This document shows positions 11,289-23,545 of a stretch of 64,000 bases of DNA, piece after piece. Within the stretch, counting starts at the first letter, position 1, and every line of letters begins with the position of its first letter. Source of the stretch: Chloranthus sessilifolius (lineage: Eukaryota; Streptophyta; Magnoliopsida; Chloranthales; Chloranthaceae). The position numbers and the translations under genes are program-made. The stretch is from assembly GCA_021018995.1 (NCBI GenBank), contig CM037590.1, forward strand, positions 71,581,597 through 71,645,596, in the 5' to 3' direction. Below the pieces are notes generated by a model that did not search any database, was not told the DNA's origin, and was given only the letters and a program-made list of their open reading frames with translations.

Positions 11289-11510
11289 CCTGGCGCAACT
11301 AATAGTTGCGTCAGGCAAATGTGCAGTAAAACAGTGTTGCACAGTTCCCTGGAAGTTAGCCTCGCGAGGGGTTGGGGGACCCATTTATGCCTGGCGTAAC
11401 TATAAGTTGCGCCAGGCCATTTCTGAGGGAAAAATACCTGGCGCACCTATTAGTTGCGCCAGGCAAATCCAGGGTGAAAATGGCCTGGCGCAACTATTAG
11501 TTGCGCCAGG
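11289..11510. repeat. Four hairpin palindromes in U3 of LTR A
   Basis: Copies at 11289-11315, 11389-11417, 11437-11463 and 11484-11510. The last is perfect: 13-bp arms CCTGGCGCAACTA and TAGTTGCGCCAGG around one base. They sit about 280-500 bp upstream of the TATA box. Confidence 0.88.
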
Positions 11511-11895
11511 TAAAAATCCCTCAAAAAAGCCTGATTTTCAAATGGCCATAACTTTTGATGTATAACTCTGATTGAGGTGATTCTTGGCTCGTTGGAAATC
11601 TGGAGAAGTCCTCTTTCTAATGGTATATGATTTGATATTAGTAGTAGACCTCAGCCAGTCTTGGTGCACCACTCTTCATCCATTGCCCGGGAAGGTTAGG
11701 TTTAGGGTTCGGAATGGGTTCTAAGGGTTGGGATTGGTTTCTAAAGGTTCGGGGTAGGTTCCTAAAGGATCTAGGGTGACTCCTAAGGGTTTGGGGTGAT
11801 TTCTAAGGGTTCCATACATGCTATCAAAAGCTCAAAATTGCACCTCTCTTGAAAGGTGTTTCGATCGGGCCTTGGGCCAAATTTGGGTGTCTACA

Positions 11896-13935
11896 CCCAT
11901 ACATCCACCATACCTTCCCCTTTCCCAATGACCCATCTCATCCACCCCATATCCCACTACCTACCATGGCCATGCCCGATCATACCAGAGCCATGCCCAA
12001 TTTTTCCTCCACATCCCCCCCATCTACGTCTCATCACCCCTTAAATCCACCATCCACATCCGATCTCCCCTCCATGGCCATGATGGAAGAGATGTTCCAA
12101 GCCTACTCTTCATGGAAGGCTTCTCAAAATACCTCTCCTCCGCACCCCATGCCCATGAACCCATCTCATACCCTAGCTAATCTCCAGACCTCACTCCCCC
12201 ATAACCCCCATCAACCCCCCATAATTCACACCATCCAAACCCCCATTACCCACATGCCCCAAGGCCCCATGGCCCAACCTCCCACTACCCATACACCCCA
12301 AGGCCCAATGGCCCAACCTCCAAACTCCCACATGCCCCAAGACCCATTGGCCCAAACACCCTTTTCCCACATATCGCAGGGCCCCATGGCCCAATACCCT
12401 ACCACCCAAACCTACCCAGGGCCCATGGCCCAGACCCACCCAGGGCCCAGGGCCCAGACCCATTAGGGCCCATTAGGCCACACCCATCAAGGACCTATGG
12501 CCCGAACCCATCAGGGCCCATGATCCATACCCATCAAGGGCCCATGGCCCAGACCCATCAAGCCCCATTAGGCCAGACCCACCAAGGGCCCATAGCCCAA
12601 ACCTATCAAAGGCCCATAGCCCAAACCTACTAAGGGTCCGTGCCCCAAATCCACCAATTACCCATGGCCCAACCTTATCATGACCAAGGCTTCATGGCCC
12701 AAGCCCAAACCCCACACTCATACCTTCCGTAATACCCCCAACATTTCACCCAGCCTCCACACCCAGGTCAAACCCTACTCCAAACCCCAATTTTCCCACA
12801 GCCCCACACCCCAAGGCCATCTCCAAACCTTCCCCCATACCCAATGGCCCCTTTAGGCCCCACGTCAAAACCAAAATCCCATCACCCAACAAACCATTTC
12901 TCATCCCCAGTGGGCTCACCCAACCCCCACTCATGTCATTCCCATCCAACCCGTGCAACAACAATAAGAGAATCCCGCCCTCACTGTACATTATGCTGAC
13001 CAGCAGTATGAGAAAGACGAGATTAGGCATAGCGGGGCCTATGCTGGGGCATTGACCAGCCTTAACCCTCCTCCCATAATTGCCCACCCCTTGGTGGCCC
13101 AGAGTGAAGTCCAACTAACAACCGAGAAAGCGGCCCCTGTGTCAAAAGAGTCAGAGCAGCTAAAAGAACAGTTGGACAAAATACAAAAGCAGCTGATGAA
13201 AATGGGTGGTGCTGAAATCCACGCCACGGACTTCACTGATTTATGCTTATTCGCTGAGGTCCCCCTGCCCCCCAAATTTAAAATGCCAACCTTTGACAAA
13301 TATAATGGCACTGGCAATCCTATTGCACACCTGAAGTCCTACTGTGGGGACATGTGCCAATACGGAGGGGATGAAAGACTACTAATAAAAGTCTTTCAGA
13401 AGAGTTTGACCGGTCCGACTTTGAGATGATTCACATCTTTAGAACCATCCATGATGAAAACATAGAGGGACTTGATGCACCTCTTTCAAGAACAATATGT
13501 CTATAATATAGACATTGAGCCGCGAAAGTCTGACTTGGCCCATTTAAGATAGAACTAGAACGAGACCTTCAGCGACTACTTAGGACGTTGGAGAGCACTG
13601 ACAGCTCAAGTCAGAAATAGGATACTTGGCAATGAGCAGATTGAAATGATTTCAAAGAATACTCTGTCAGTAATCTCAAACTTTTTGGTGTACCAACAGC
13701 AGTTCAGCTTAACTGATCTTGTGAGAAATGCTAATCGATATGAGGATGCCATCAGGTAGGGCCGTCTGAATAAGAACGTATCAAGTGGACCCAGTGGGTT
13801 AGAAAAATTTCAAAACAAAGGAATGAGAAGAGCATAGGGGTCGATGTTCAGAGCATTGCCATTGTCAGGCCTAATAACAATACTACCCCATTTCAATTTC
13901 AGGCAGCCCCGCTAGCACTAGTTAGAACTGAGCAG
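11896..13935 (+). pseudogene. Gag (element B), 5' truncated
   Basis: The first codons (PNDPSHPPHIPLPTMAMP, MAMMEEMFQAYSSWKASQN) match the middle of the element A Gag N-terminal domain; the preceding part is cut away by the insertion of A. After the QGPMAQ repeats the coiled-coil-like SKESEQLKEQLDKIQKQLMK and the capsid core (LPPKFKMPTFDKYNGTG, HLKSYCGDMCQYG) are well preserved to about 13430. Between 13430 and 13935 the frame has several stops (for example in MKT-stop-RDLM, where A has Trp) but NETFSDYLGRWRALTAQ is recognisable. Not functional. Confidence 0.82.
12240..12720 (+). repeat. Minisatellite inside gag (element B)
   Basis: Tandem units containing CAAGGCCCATGGCCCA, encoding QGPMAQ(P/T)-type peptides, equivalent to 7262-7760 of element A. 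Unit number and phase differ between the two copies. Confidence 0.8.
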
Positions 13936-15984
13936 ATGCAGAGAGTAGGGGATGAGCAAGGAATGCAAATGACTCCGGAGCAGAGGATAGCCCGCTATGA
14001 TCAAGTGTTCACACCCTTGGAGCAGTCTTTCAGCGTACTCTTACCTTTGTTAGTGGAAAAGGGATTAGTCATTATCCATCAACCGCAACCTCCCCCTCAC
14101 TTGATCCTGAAGAACTATGACCCAAATACCCACTGTAATTTTCATCAGGGCCCAGGTCACCCGACCGATCACTGCTTCCCATTGAAGCACGCAATCCAAG
14201 ATTTGATTGATGCCGGGAAGATAATTCCACCTACACCTTCTCAGTATGCGAATATTCACCAGGTGCCATTACCCCCACATCCCACCGGAGGAGCAGGTCT
14301 CAGACCCACCGTCCAAATGGTAGAAAGTGAAAAGGAGTTTGAATTCGATCCATCCGATTACATCAGTGATCAGGAGAGTTATGTAGCACCGTTGTAAAAA
14401 AATATTGAAGAGAGGAATATCGGGGTAATTGAACCCCTGAATTTATCAGATTATTTCCCTAACCTGACTCCGCAAATTGAACCCTTGGATCTCAGGGCAT
14501 ACTTTCCACCACCCACTCTCGTCAATTTTGTATATATCAATGCATATCAACCATATACAACCACCCCCACCAATTACCTAATAAACCAACGGGCCCCCAA
14601 TCCTCCCCCGCCAATAAATCATCAATGGCCTGCGCCCACCCCATTACCCCCAGTTCAACCACCTGCCAGATTTGCCACTCCCATCAATTATCCTATGGCC
14701 CATCAAACCCCCAATCCTCCACCGCCCATCAGCTACCAATGGCCTACTTTCACCCCTTTTCCCCCCGTGCCTCCATCCTCAAGCTTCACCACGCCCATTT
14801 AGCCCAATTTTTCCACCCAACCCGCTACCACCAAAATAAATCAGGTGTTGCCCACACCTCCTGAGTCCGCAGTATAAGTGGCTCAAGTACCAACAACCAT
14901 ACCTTTCCAGCTCTCGTGACCAACCTATGATCCTCATCAGGTCCTGCTAAGCTACGGGCAAACAGATGTCAATGTCGGCGGTAGTAGCAGAGAAGGGAGA
15001 GTGGACTTTGTCACATGGTCTGAGAGGATATCAAAGCAACCAGAAGCACCGGTAGCAGCACAAGCCAAACCAGAGGGGAAGAAGGATAACGCAGTAAACC
15101 CCTTCAAAAAAATGTGTCGGAAACATATACTAGAGACTCAGCTAAGGAGAATGCCCGCCCATATCACTGTGTGGGATCTATTAATGACGTCCCCACTCCA
15201 TTTTCAAGCATTGATGGGGGCGTTGAAAAATGTGCATGTGTCACTCCAAGTTAGCCCCAATGAAGTCGGACAGATAATTGGGCAAGTGATGGCTCCGAAC
15301 GCCATTTCATTTTCTGATGTTGACTTGTCGGAAGAAGGAGGTAGCCACTCGAAGTCTCTAAATATAATGGTCGAGTCTGGAAACATGCTAATCCCCTTGG
15401 TTCTAATCGACAATGGGTTTGCATTGAATATATGCCCATTAACAATCGCCACCAAGATCGGGGTTGATCCATGCATTTTAAGGCCCATCAGAACCAGCGC
15501 TAGAGGATTTGACAATACCAGGAGAGAAATAATGGGAGAAGTTGATCTTGAGCTGTTGATAGGGCCAATGACCTTTTCCATCTTATTTCAAGTAATGGAT
15601 ATCAAATCCTCGTTTAATCTATTGTTGGGGCGCCCGTGGCTGCACGAGGTCGGAGCCATACCTTCCACTTTGCACCAGAAACTCAAGTTTGAATCTGGGC
15701 ACAAGATTATCACGATCGTTGGTGAGGGGCACAGCGAGAAAGAAAAGGCCACCAATAGCATCGAAAAACCTAATATGTTGGATGTATCGCACACTACTGA
15801 GGATGTCGACCTCCACAGTTTTGAATATGAGGTATCATCGATACTCCCAGAGCCCATTGAGGGCATCATGCCTAAAACAAGAGGCGGTATGGTAGCAGCG
15901 ATGGCTATGCTCCAAAAGTGGGGCTATCAGAAAGGCCGAGGGCTCAGGCCTAGACAGCAGGGCAGAAAGTATAATTTGGGCTAG
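13936..15984 (+). pseudogene. Zinc-knuckle linker and aspartic protease (element B)
   Basis: The knuckle-like CNFHQGPGHPTDHC keeps both Cys residues. The Pro/Gln-rich linker (14400-15000) has several stops. The protease frame 15001-15984 is uninterrupted: REHILE-like segment KHILETQLRRMPAHITVWD, catalytic LVLIDNGFALNICP (Asp kept, but the usual Ser after Gly is Phe, TCT to TTT), LLGRPWLHEVGAIPSTLHQ, and a G-patch-like KWGYQKGRGLRPRQQGRKY ending in a stop. Compared with A, this copy still shows the original Gln codons in the G-patch. Protease would cleave the polyprotein. Confidence 0.86.
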
Positions 15985-16631
15985 GATACAAGCCCACGGA
16001 GGAAGAGGTCCAAGAGGCCAAAGAGAAAGCTAGGGTCGCCGCAGCTGCAAGAGCTCAAGGAATCAACATAGAAGAGAAACGTCACCCTAGGCCGCACATC
16101 AGAGATTCCTTTATCAGCGCAGGGGTCGTAAAGATCGATCAAAATAGGGTAACCCATTTGACCCCACACAAACCCATAGCCCCTGCCCATCCCACCAATC
16201 CCAACATCTCCCTTCCCAACCTGGAGATAGATTTGGCTGCGCTATCCCTCTTCAAGGAATGACAGCCAGTACCTGAACAAACACCCCTTGTGGTAAATCA
16301 CCGTAAAATAGTATTAACAGTTGAGGACATCATCTCGGACGAATTGGGGATCAATATGATGGAGGCTGACTCCAATAAGTCATATCAGTCAGCACCCTCC
16401 ATCCAAATAGGTAAAGGAGCAGCCCCTCAGGTACGCAACTGGGCATCTTTTCTCCAAACTCTGGAAGCAGGGAGTGGCCTAAAGTTTGGCACCTATTTCA
16501 CAAAAAAAAAAATAACCCATAAAAGTGAGATAAGCCCTTGGCAGGCAATACCTTGTATATATAGCAACCCGCCTTGCCAAGGGTCCGTCTCCGAAGAAAA
16601 CAAAAATCTCAAAAACATGGAAAAAATATAA
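15985..16631 (+). pseudogene. C-terminal tail of gag-pro running into pol (element B)
   Basis: Continues the protease unit: EEEVQEAKEKARVAAAARAQ, the basic RHPRPHIRDS-like part and the MMEADSN segment, with a stop near 16260 where A has an Arg/Glu stretch. From 16290 a frame runs through the A11 tract and across the inter-ORF hairpin without a stop into the pol start (PPCQGSVSEENKNLKNMEK). In A the same crossing requires a frame change. It ends at TAA 16629-16631. Confidence 0.72.
16502..16584 (+). promoter_or_regulatory. A-tract and hairpin at the gag-pro/pol boundary (element B)
   Basis: An A11 run (16502-16512), then 21 nt later an inverted repeat with arms GCCCTTGGCA (16534-16543) and TGCCAAGGGT (16575-16584), including one G-T pair. 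It occupies the same place as in element A. Tract lengths differ between A (A8), B (A11) and C (A9). Confidence 0.5.
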
Positions 16632-18301
16632 AATCCCAAAAACATTGAAAAATTCTAAAGTCCAAAAATATCGTCATTTAAAATTCCAGAAAAAGTCCCA
16701 CAAAAGGATGCCTTAATCAAAATACCAATCCCACGTAAAATCGACCCCTTCCTTATAGAAATATAAGAAGAGGTAGGTGTTACGAGTCTAGACGAGGATG
16801 GTCCTTTGGAGGAGCTCCCCAATGAGCTCCTTGACCAGTTCGTTGACTTTGAGCATGGCCCTACCCTCGTTGTCGAAGAGATAGAGAATATCAATCTAGG
16901 GACTGAGGAGATTCCCAGAATAACTAAGATCGGAATGTCACTGTCTCCCGAAGAAAAAAAAAATATGATTGAATTCCTTCGGCCATATCAAGACATTTTT
17001 GCCTGGTCTTATGAGGACATGCCTGGTCTGGACACTGATTTGGTTGAGCATGAGTTGCCTCTCTACCCTGATATGAAGTCAGTTAAGCAAAAGCTGAGAC
17101 GTCTCCAACCCGAGTGGATGTTGAAAGTCAAAGACGAGGTCATCAAACAGTATGATGCGGGGTTTCTCATGGTATCCAAATACCCGCAGTGGCTAGCCAA
17201 TATCGTTCCTGTACCGAAGAAAGATGGAAAAGTCCGCATGTGTATCGATTTTCAAAATTTGAATAAGGGAAGCCCGAAGGATGATTTCCCATTGCTGCAC
17301 ATCGACATCTTGGTCGATAATACTGCCAAGCATGGGATGCTTTCTTTCATGGATGGATTTTCAGGATACAATCAGATTAAGATGGCAGAAGTAGATCGAG
17401 AAAAGACAGCGTTTATCACTCCTTGGGGAACCTTCTGCTACAAAGTCATGCCATTTGGGTTGAAGAATGCCGGTGTAACATTCCAGAGAACTATGACTGC
17501 GCTATTTCACGACATGATGCACCGAGAAATTGAAGTATATGTCGATGATATGATAGCCAAGTCACCAGAGTAAGGCGATCACTTGGTAAACCTCTAAAAA
17601 CTATTTGAGAGGCTGAGAAAGTACAGGTTATGTCTGTATCCACAGAAGTGTGCTTTTGGCGCTATGTCCAAAATATTATTAGGATTCATCGTCAGCAGGA
17701 GAGGGGTCGAGGTCAACCCAGTCAAAGTCAAAACTATCACAGAAATGCCGCCACTGTCTACTGAGAAGGAAGTTAGAGGGTTCTTGGACAGAATATAATA
17801 TTCAGTCTGTTCATTGCACAACTAACTCTAATCTACACGCCGATCTTTAAGCTATTAAGGAAGAACTCGCCCGTTGAATGGAACAACGACTGTCAGGCAG
17901 CGTTCGATAAAATCAAAAGCTACCTCCTTAACCCACCGATTTTGGTACCACCTAAGCCGGGAAGACCTCTCTTAATGTACCTCTCCATGACAGAAGTTTT
18001 GATGGGATGTGTCTTAGGGCAGCATGATGAGATAGGAAGAAGAGAGCTGGCCATTAACTATCTGAGCAAGAAATTTACCGATTATGAAACACGCTATTCT
18101 CATCTGAGAAAGCATGCCTGGCTCTTATATGGGCTACTCAGAGGCTCCGCCATTACTTACTATCTCAAGCCATTCTACCTTTGGCCCAAATGGACCCGTT
18201 GAAATACTTGTTTGAGAAGGCAGCTCTCACTGGGCGAACCGCACAATGACAATTTTTATTATCTGAATTTGACATCACGTACGTCACTCAGAAGTCGATT
18301 A
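16632..18301 (+). pseudogene. Reverse transcriptase plus first RNase H (element B)
   Basis: RT is open from about 16806 to 17573: ELPNELLDQFVDFEHGP, YEDMPGLDTDLVEHELPL, YPQWLANIVPVPKKDGKVR, FMDGFSGYNQIKMAE and the catalytic EVYVDDMIAKSPE, then a TAA. The thumb follows with a stop at VNL-stop-KLF (CAA to TAA; element C keeps CAA). A small deletion near 17800 in the segment matching FLGRIQYISRFIAQ shifts the frame. The gypsy-type RNase H part (YLSMTEVLMGCVLGQ, INYLSKKFTDYETRYS) is recognisable but frameshifted near 18110. Non-functional copy with an intact YVDD. Confidence 0.86.
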
Positions 18302-20158
18302 AAGGATAAGCACTCACCTATCATCTCGCCGACAATCCTTTGTTGGACTATGAGACCTTGAGAACTGAGTTCCCCATGAAGATATCCTGTTCATGATGGA
18401 AGACGATAATGAAAAAGCAGAGGAACCGTGGGTAATGCACTTTGACGGGGCAACAAATGCCGAGGGTCAGGGAGTTGGCGCCATTCTGATTTCGCCAAAG
18501 GGATCGCACGTACCCGTCTCTATCAAGCTCAACTTCCCTTGCACTAACAACATGCCTGAGTATGAAGCTTGTGCCACTTGTCTGTAGGCGGCTCTTGATC
18601 TGAATATAACTCACCTCCGAGTGTTTGGCGATTCGCAGTTAATCATATGTTAGACAAACGGTGACTGGAAGACGAAAGATGAGAAACTGATCCCTTATCA
18701 TGAGCACCTCGAGGACCTGATAGCTTACTTCCAAGATGTGATATTCTCATATGTCCCCAGGATAAGGAATCGCTTTGTTGATGCACTAGCAACTTTGGCG
18801 TCAATGATAGAAATCCCATACGGTGCTGAGATGAAGCCAATCATGATCGAGCAGAGGAATGAACCGGCCTTCTGCCTCCAGATTGAGGAACCTATGAAGC
18901 CTGATGATGAGCCACCTTGGTTCTCTGATATCAAGAATTTTCTTGAGACCCTAACTTTCCCTGAGGGTACATCTAAGACAGACCGATGAACCATTCAACA
19001 ACTAGCGGTAGGCTACGTTATTTGCGGGGAGTGCCTTTATAAGCGATCCTACAATAACATCTTGCTCAGGTATCTTACAGAAGGTGAAGTGATCAATATA
19101 ATGAAGGAGATCCACGAGGGATTATGCGGAGCCCACGTCAGCGGTCACATGCTTGCGAAGAAAATTCTACAGCAGGGATACTTTTAGACCACTATGGAAT
19201 CAGATTGCTACCAACATGTTCAGAAATACTACAAGTGTCAGGAACACTTCAGTCTGATACATGCTCCTGCCATCGATCTACACTGCATGACCACTCATTG
19301 GCCATTTGCCACATGAGGCCTTGACGTAGTCAGAATGATTCATTCGAAAGCATTGAACGGGCATCATTTCATCCTTGTCGTCATTGAATACTTTACCTAG
19401 TGGGTGGAAGCGGTGTCATATGCCAACATCACGGCCAATCACTTTGAGAAATTCTTCAAGAATAATATTGTGTGCCGATTTGGAGTCCCCAAAGATATCA
19501 TCATGGACTATGGCACAAACTTTACCAATAAGTGCATCCGAGCCTTTTGCGAGCAATACAAAATCAAGCGCCATCGCTCGTCACCTAATCGACCTCAAAC
19601 TAATGGAGCCGTAAAAGCTGCAAACAAGACGATCGTCCGCATCCTCGAGAAAATAGTCGTCACTTATCGAGATTGGAGCGAAATGCTACCATTTTCTTTG
19701 TGGGCCTATAGAACGTCAATCCATACCACTATAGGGGCAACACCATTCTCCCTTGTGTTTGAAACCGAGGTCGTCCTACTGGTAGAGGTGGAAGTACCCT
19801 CACTCTGAATCCTCATAGAATCAAGCTCCGAAGCGAAGAGAGAAAGATCACGCCTTGAACAGTTAAACTTATTGGATGAGAAGAGACTCCTAGCCTTGTG
19901 TCACACTCAAGTTTACCAGGGGCGAATCGCATGCACTTATAATAAACGTGTCCGCAGTCGAGATCTAAAGGTAGGAGACACTGTGTTGAAGAAGATCTTC
20001 CCATCCCCCCACACTGATCCGAAAGGAAAATTCAAGCCAAACTGGGAAGGAACTTACGTCGTTAGAGAGGTGCTACCGGGATAAGCCATCCGCCTCGCCA
20101 CCATGGACGGAGATTTTCTTCCTGAGCCCATCAACGCTGGATACATCTGATGGTTATA
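18302..20158 (+). pseudogene. Second RNase H and integrase (element B)
   Basis: The archaeal-type RNase H begins VMHFDGATNAEGQGVG, with MPEYEACATCL (then TAG), LRVFGDSQLIIC (then TAG) and FVDALATLAS, so all four acidic positions are present. Integrase keeps the zinc region (MKEIHEGLCGAH, YYKCQEHF) and two catalytic Asp residues (GLDVVRM; IIMDYGTNF). The catalytic Glu is Lys (NGAVKAANK, GAA to AAA-type change). The C-terminal part reads LDEKRLLALCHTQVYQGR, DLKVGDTVLKK and FKPNWEGTYVV. At least six nonsense codons, most at Gln or Trp positions in A or C. Inactive. Confidence 0.86.
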
Positions 20159-22907
20159 CTCTGAGTCTATCACGTTAAGGTAAGTATTGGTGAAGCAGAT
20201 ACGTGACTGCTTAAGAACCACCCAAAAGAGGCAATCATTCCAAACACAGTAGTCAGAAAGCATCTCTAAAAATGATGATATCCCTTGCTACCCCATTTGA
20301 TCTTGGGCCTTTCTTTCAATAACCCCCTTCCCCAAAAAAAATTTGTGTACATACATAAAAAAAGGGAAGTAAAGTTACTATCAAAATCCAAAAAAATCGA
20401 AAAAGCAAAATCCCAAAAAGAGACTGCCTAAAATGAAACAAAAACAAAAACAAATAAATAGAAGAATCATGGGGCATGTATATCGAGAAAGTTGAAGCCG
20501 TATCAAGGAAACCCTTTTAGCTCAGCATACCTTCAAAATCCTAACCTAACCCATGGCCAAGCTACACCCTGAAGGTAGCCCTCTTTTTAGGTTCACAAGC
20601 AGTCATAATATATGTTAAGTCAACACGAGCCGAGTTGTAAGATGACACCAGAACCCCATCTAGCTGGCTATGACGGAATCGACGTCTATGTCGTGGCTTT
20701 TGAAAAAATGAAAGAATAAAAAATAAAAAATAAAAAAATTCAAGCTCAAAGCAAGATAGACGTGGTGAAAACTTGAAAGGACAATACGAGTAAAAACAGC
20801 GACCTTGTGCGGACCAAATGAAAACCCGAAAGGGCGCTTGGGGTAATAGAACTAAACCCATCGATGTAGTGAAAACCTGAAAGGGCGCCACGGGTAAAAA
20901 AAGGAGATAAATAAAAAAATAAAAAAAAAGAGAAAAAATTTAAAAAGAAGGTTTGGACTGATTGAGAAGATTGATGTTTGAGGAACCCATTTATTACTCT
21001 TCCTGTACCCTCATGTCTGATTGGGCCGCTCATGCTAGTTCGAATCAGGTCCCGACCAGAATTATCTTTGCAAAACTGCACCGTCAAACGTATGACCTGA
21101 GGTAAGGAGAAAGGTTTAACTCAATCCAAAGGGACCATCGTTCCGGCCTTGGCAAAATTTGAAAACTCACTCAGGTCCGACTACATGAAAGAGTTCGACT
21201 ATGCTCAAAAAGGGACCCGTTACTCCGTCTCACTGTCAAGGCATCAAAAAAAAGAGAGAGAAAGCCAAAAATAAAAAATCAAGAAAAATCCAAATACCAA
21301 AAAATATGCATATATTTCTACTCATATTTCTAGCATCATATTTCAATCTCAAAATGAAGAAAAATAATAAAAAATCTTCGAAAACAAAAATCCAAAAAAA
21401 TATATTGAAAATAAAAAAATGTAGGTAGAAATCTACTTTTCCTTCTGTTGTTTAGGATGTATTTTTTTTATATGTATAAATAAAAAAGGGACTGACCTTT
21501 TCTCTAGAATATGCAGGACCATCACACGGTCCAAAGCCTCGAAGCGGGCAACTTCTCAGCGATGGACAAATCAGATGAAGCATCTCACCACTGACGTCAG
21601 GTCTATTCAAAAAAAAGAGAGTGGAAATCATTTTGAAAAAGAAAGAATATATTTGTGCTTCCCCACAGAGCTACGCACATGCGTGTTCTGATGCGATAAA
21701 ATGTCGATATTTTATCAATAGCACCACTGTGCTATAGTAACGTCCTAAGTCTAAGGCACGCCTTGGATTCTAGATCCTACTTTGACGAAGGAGCAACGGT
21801 GTCAATCCCGGTCAAACAGTCAATGTTTTGATCAAGTCAACTCCACTGCTAAATTTTTACAATGAGCGCCCTATTTTGGATCCATATGAACTTAAGTATC
21901 TTAAGCTTCAGATTCTCCATTGGAAAAGATCAATCGGGGGGGTTGAGACCAACCTGTCGAGAATGAGATTACGTATCAATCAAACTATATACAACCATGC
22001 ATTCAGAAGGGTTCATTTCCCTTTTATTTATACAAGCTTAAAACCTATATGGGCAGCGGTATCCCTATAAAGTGTATGTCATGCGTCTAGGTATTTGTAT
22101 GATGGTCGTTTTTCCTCATAAATTGTACCCGAGCGAGTCCGGGTTGGGGTTTCCATCGCCTTTATTGTTGCTTACTGCCCCTGATGGATGCATGATTATG
22201 CATAGTTAATTGATGTTTATGATCATTGTCAGCAGAGATCAGGATTGGATGTCCCTTTAGGGAGAGGCCCCAATGTCTGGTTGGATATGTTTAAAGGTAG
22301 TTGAAGCTTGATACTCTTAGTCATGTTGATCAAGGGCATGCTTTCAAAAATGGCACGTCCTCCCCAAAAAGTGTTGTGGTAACTATTCACTTCGCTCAGG
22401 CAATCATGCTAAATAAACTTTGGGATCGATGGGTTCACCCAAAGACCTCGAACCCTACTTTCAGCAGGGGCACCCGTAAACAGTCAAATGGGGCAATCAA
22501 ATGCCTCGTAGGAATGGACGCAAACTGTGGAGCCTTGCGTATGTTTACTTCGCGTCTATGTTTGAATGTGGGTCGAGCACCCTCTTACTCATGAAGTTGT
22601 TGCATTCAAAATGAATTTTAAGCATCAAATACCTTCAAAATCATCCCAAGAAGTGAATGTCTTTCCCGACTATAGGGAGTTCGCAACTCATTCCACCTCG
22701 GTTATGCCCAATAATGTCGCTAAGCGCTTGGGAACCAATTACCTCGAGAAATGAAGGTTTAGCCTGGCATCCCGGGGCTTTCATTTTCTCACCATGTTAC
22801 TCGTTTGATGTTTAAAGTTTGTCCTGAATACAATGGACCCGTCAGTAATGCCTTGGGCCTCTTCGGATGTCTCTTTTCTTTGGCATTCGATCATTAGTGA
22901 TCGGATA
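20159..22907 (+). other. 3' untranslated region of element B
   Basis: No coding frame that I can support. It holds direct repeats (20755-20905), A-rich stretches, and an end segment (about 22385-22907) that matches 36525-37040 of element C. The part between roughly 21250 and 22385 does not match the antisense-gene region of C, so B lacks those genes. Confidence 0.65.
20755..20910 (+). repeat. Direct repeats in 3' UTR of element B
   Basis: Three imperfect copies of a unit with GTGAAAACCCGAAAGGGCGC followed by GGGTAAAA, about 60 bp apart. The same repeat occurs in element C at 30150-30350. Confidence 0.7.
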
Positions 22908-22922
22908 CTAAAGAGGGGCATT
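22908..22922 (+). promoter_or_regulatory. Polypurine tract of element B
   Basis: ACTAAAGAGGGGCATT sits immediately before the 3' LTR start TGTAGACACC, the expected place for the plus-strand primer. The equivalent in element C (CACAGAGGGCATC) is partly eroded. Confidence 0.7.
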
Positions 22923-23346
22923 TGTAGACACCCAAATTTGGCCCAAGGCCCGATTGAAACACCTTTCGAGAGAAGTGCACTTTCGAGCTTTTGATGGCAT
23001 GCATGAAACCTTTAGGAATCACCTTAGAACCCCTAAGAACCCTTCAAAACCCTTAGGAATCACCTTAGATCCCTTAGGAACCCACCCCGAACCTTTAGAA
23101 ATCAATCCCAACCTTTAGAACCCGTCCTGAACCTAAACCTAACCTTATCAAGCAATGGATGAGGAGGGATGCATTGAGACTAGCTATGAACTTCTACTAT
23201 GATCGAATCTCACACCATTGAAAAGTAAAAGTCGTCAGCTTTTCAACAGTCAAAGAATCGCCCTAATCGGAGGTATACATCAAAAGATATGGCAAACCGA
23301 GCCCGAAGGGTAGAAATGTAAGTTCATGTGGACCCCCCTAGGGATT

Positions 23347-23545
23347 TGGCGCAACTAATAGTTGCGCCAGTTATAATTTTGCCTGATGTAACTATTAGTT
23401 GCGCCAGGCCAATTCTCCCAGATTTTAAGCCTGGCGCAACTAATAGTTGCGCCAAGGTTAAAGGTGGGGCCCACCCTCGCGAACCAACTTCCAGCCTGTT
23501 AAATCGCTTTTATCAGATGTCATGCGAACTATTAGTTGCGCCAAG
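23347..23545. repeat. Four hairpin palindromes in U3 of LTR B
   Basis: At 23347-23369 (perfect, TGGCGCAACTA/TAGTTGCGCCA), 23382-23408, 23430-23457 and 23521-23545. They lie 280-480 bp upstream of the TATA box, as in LTR A. Confidence 0.88.

Larger units (their letters stand above)
1..11895 (-). mobile_element. Element A: Tat/Ogre-like Ty3/gypsy LTR retrotransposon, 3' end outside window
   Basis: On the minus strand the order is 5' LTR, primer binding site, 1.6-kb leader, gag with a proline/glutamine-rich N-terminus, protease, RT, RNase H, second RNase H and integrase. The window starts inside integrase, so the 3' LTR is not visible. The double RNase H and the GA-spaced TGGCGACTCTGCTGGGGA primer site are those of the Tat/Ogre group. 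The 5' LTR end (TGTAGACACC on the minus strand) lies directly against plus-strand gag sequence of element B, so A appears to have inserted into B. It is the best preserved of the three related copies but carries several frameshifts and nonsense codons. Confidence 0.9.
10280..11895 (-). repeat. 5' LTR of element A
   Basis: Starts TGTAGACACCCAAATTTGG and ends GGTTGCACA on the minus strand, 1616 bp. It aligns along its length with the LTRs at 22923-24555 and 37054-38636. It contains four hairpin palindromes in U3, a TATA box and an R/U5 region rich in short pyrimidine blocks. The outer end abuts element B gag with no spacer, so the first five flanking bases (CCCAT, 11896-11900) are the candidate target-site duplication; the partner lies outside the window. 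Confidence 0.92.

Noticed and set aside
11289-11510. Palindromes as transcription terminators
   Set aside because: They lie upstream of the TATA box in U3, lack a following T-run, and are spread over leader and antisense regions too.
11849-11895. Apparent gag start MKGVSIGPWAKFG in front of element B
   Set aside because: These codons lie in the LTR of element A; the join to B gag is accidental.
22301-22754. Two plus-strand frames of 60-100 codons in the 3' UTR of B
   Set aside because: No family features, not conserved in element C, and no support beyond being open.
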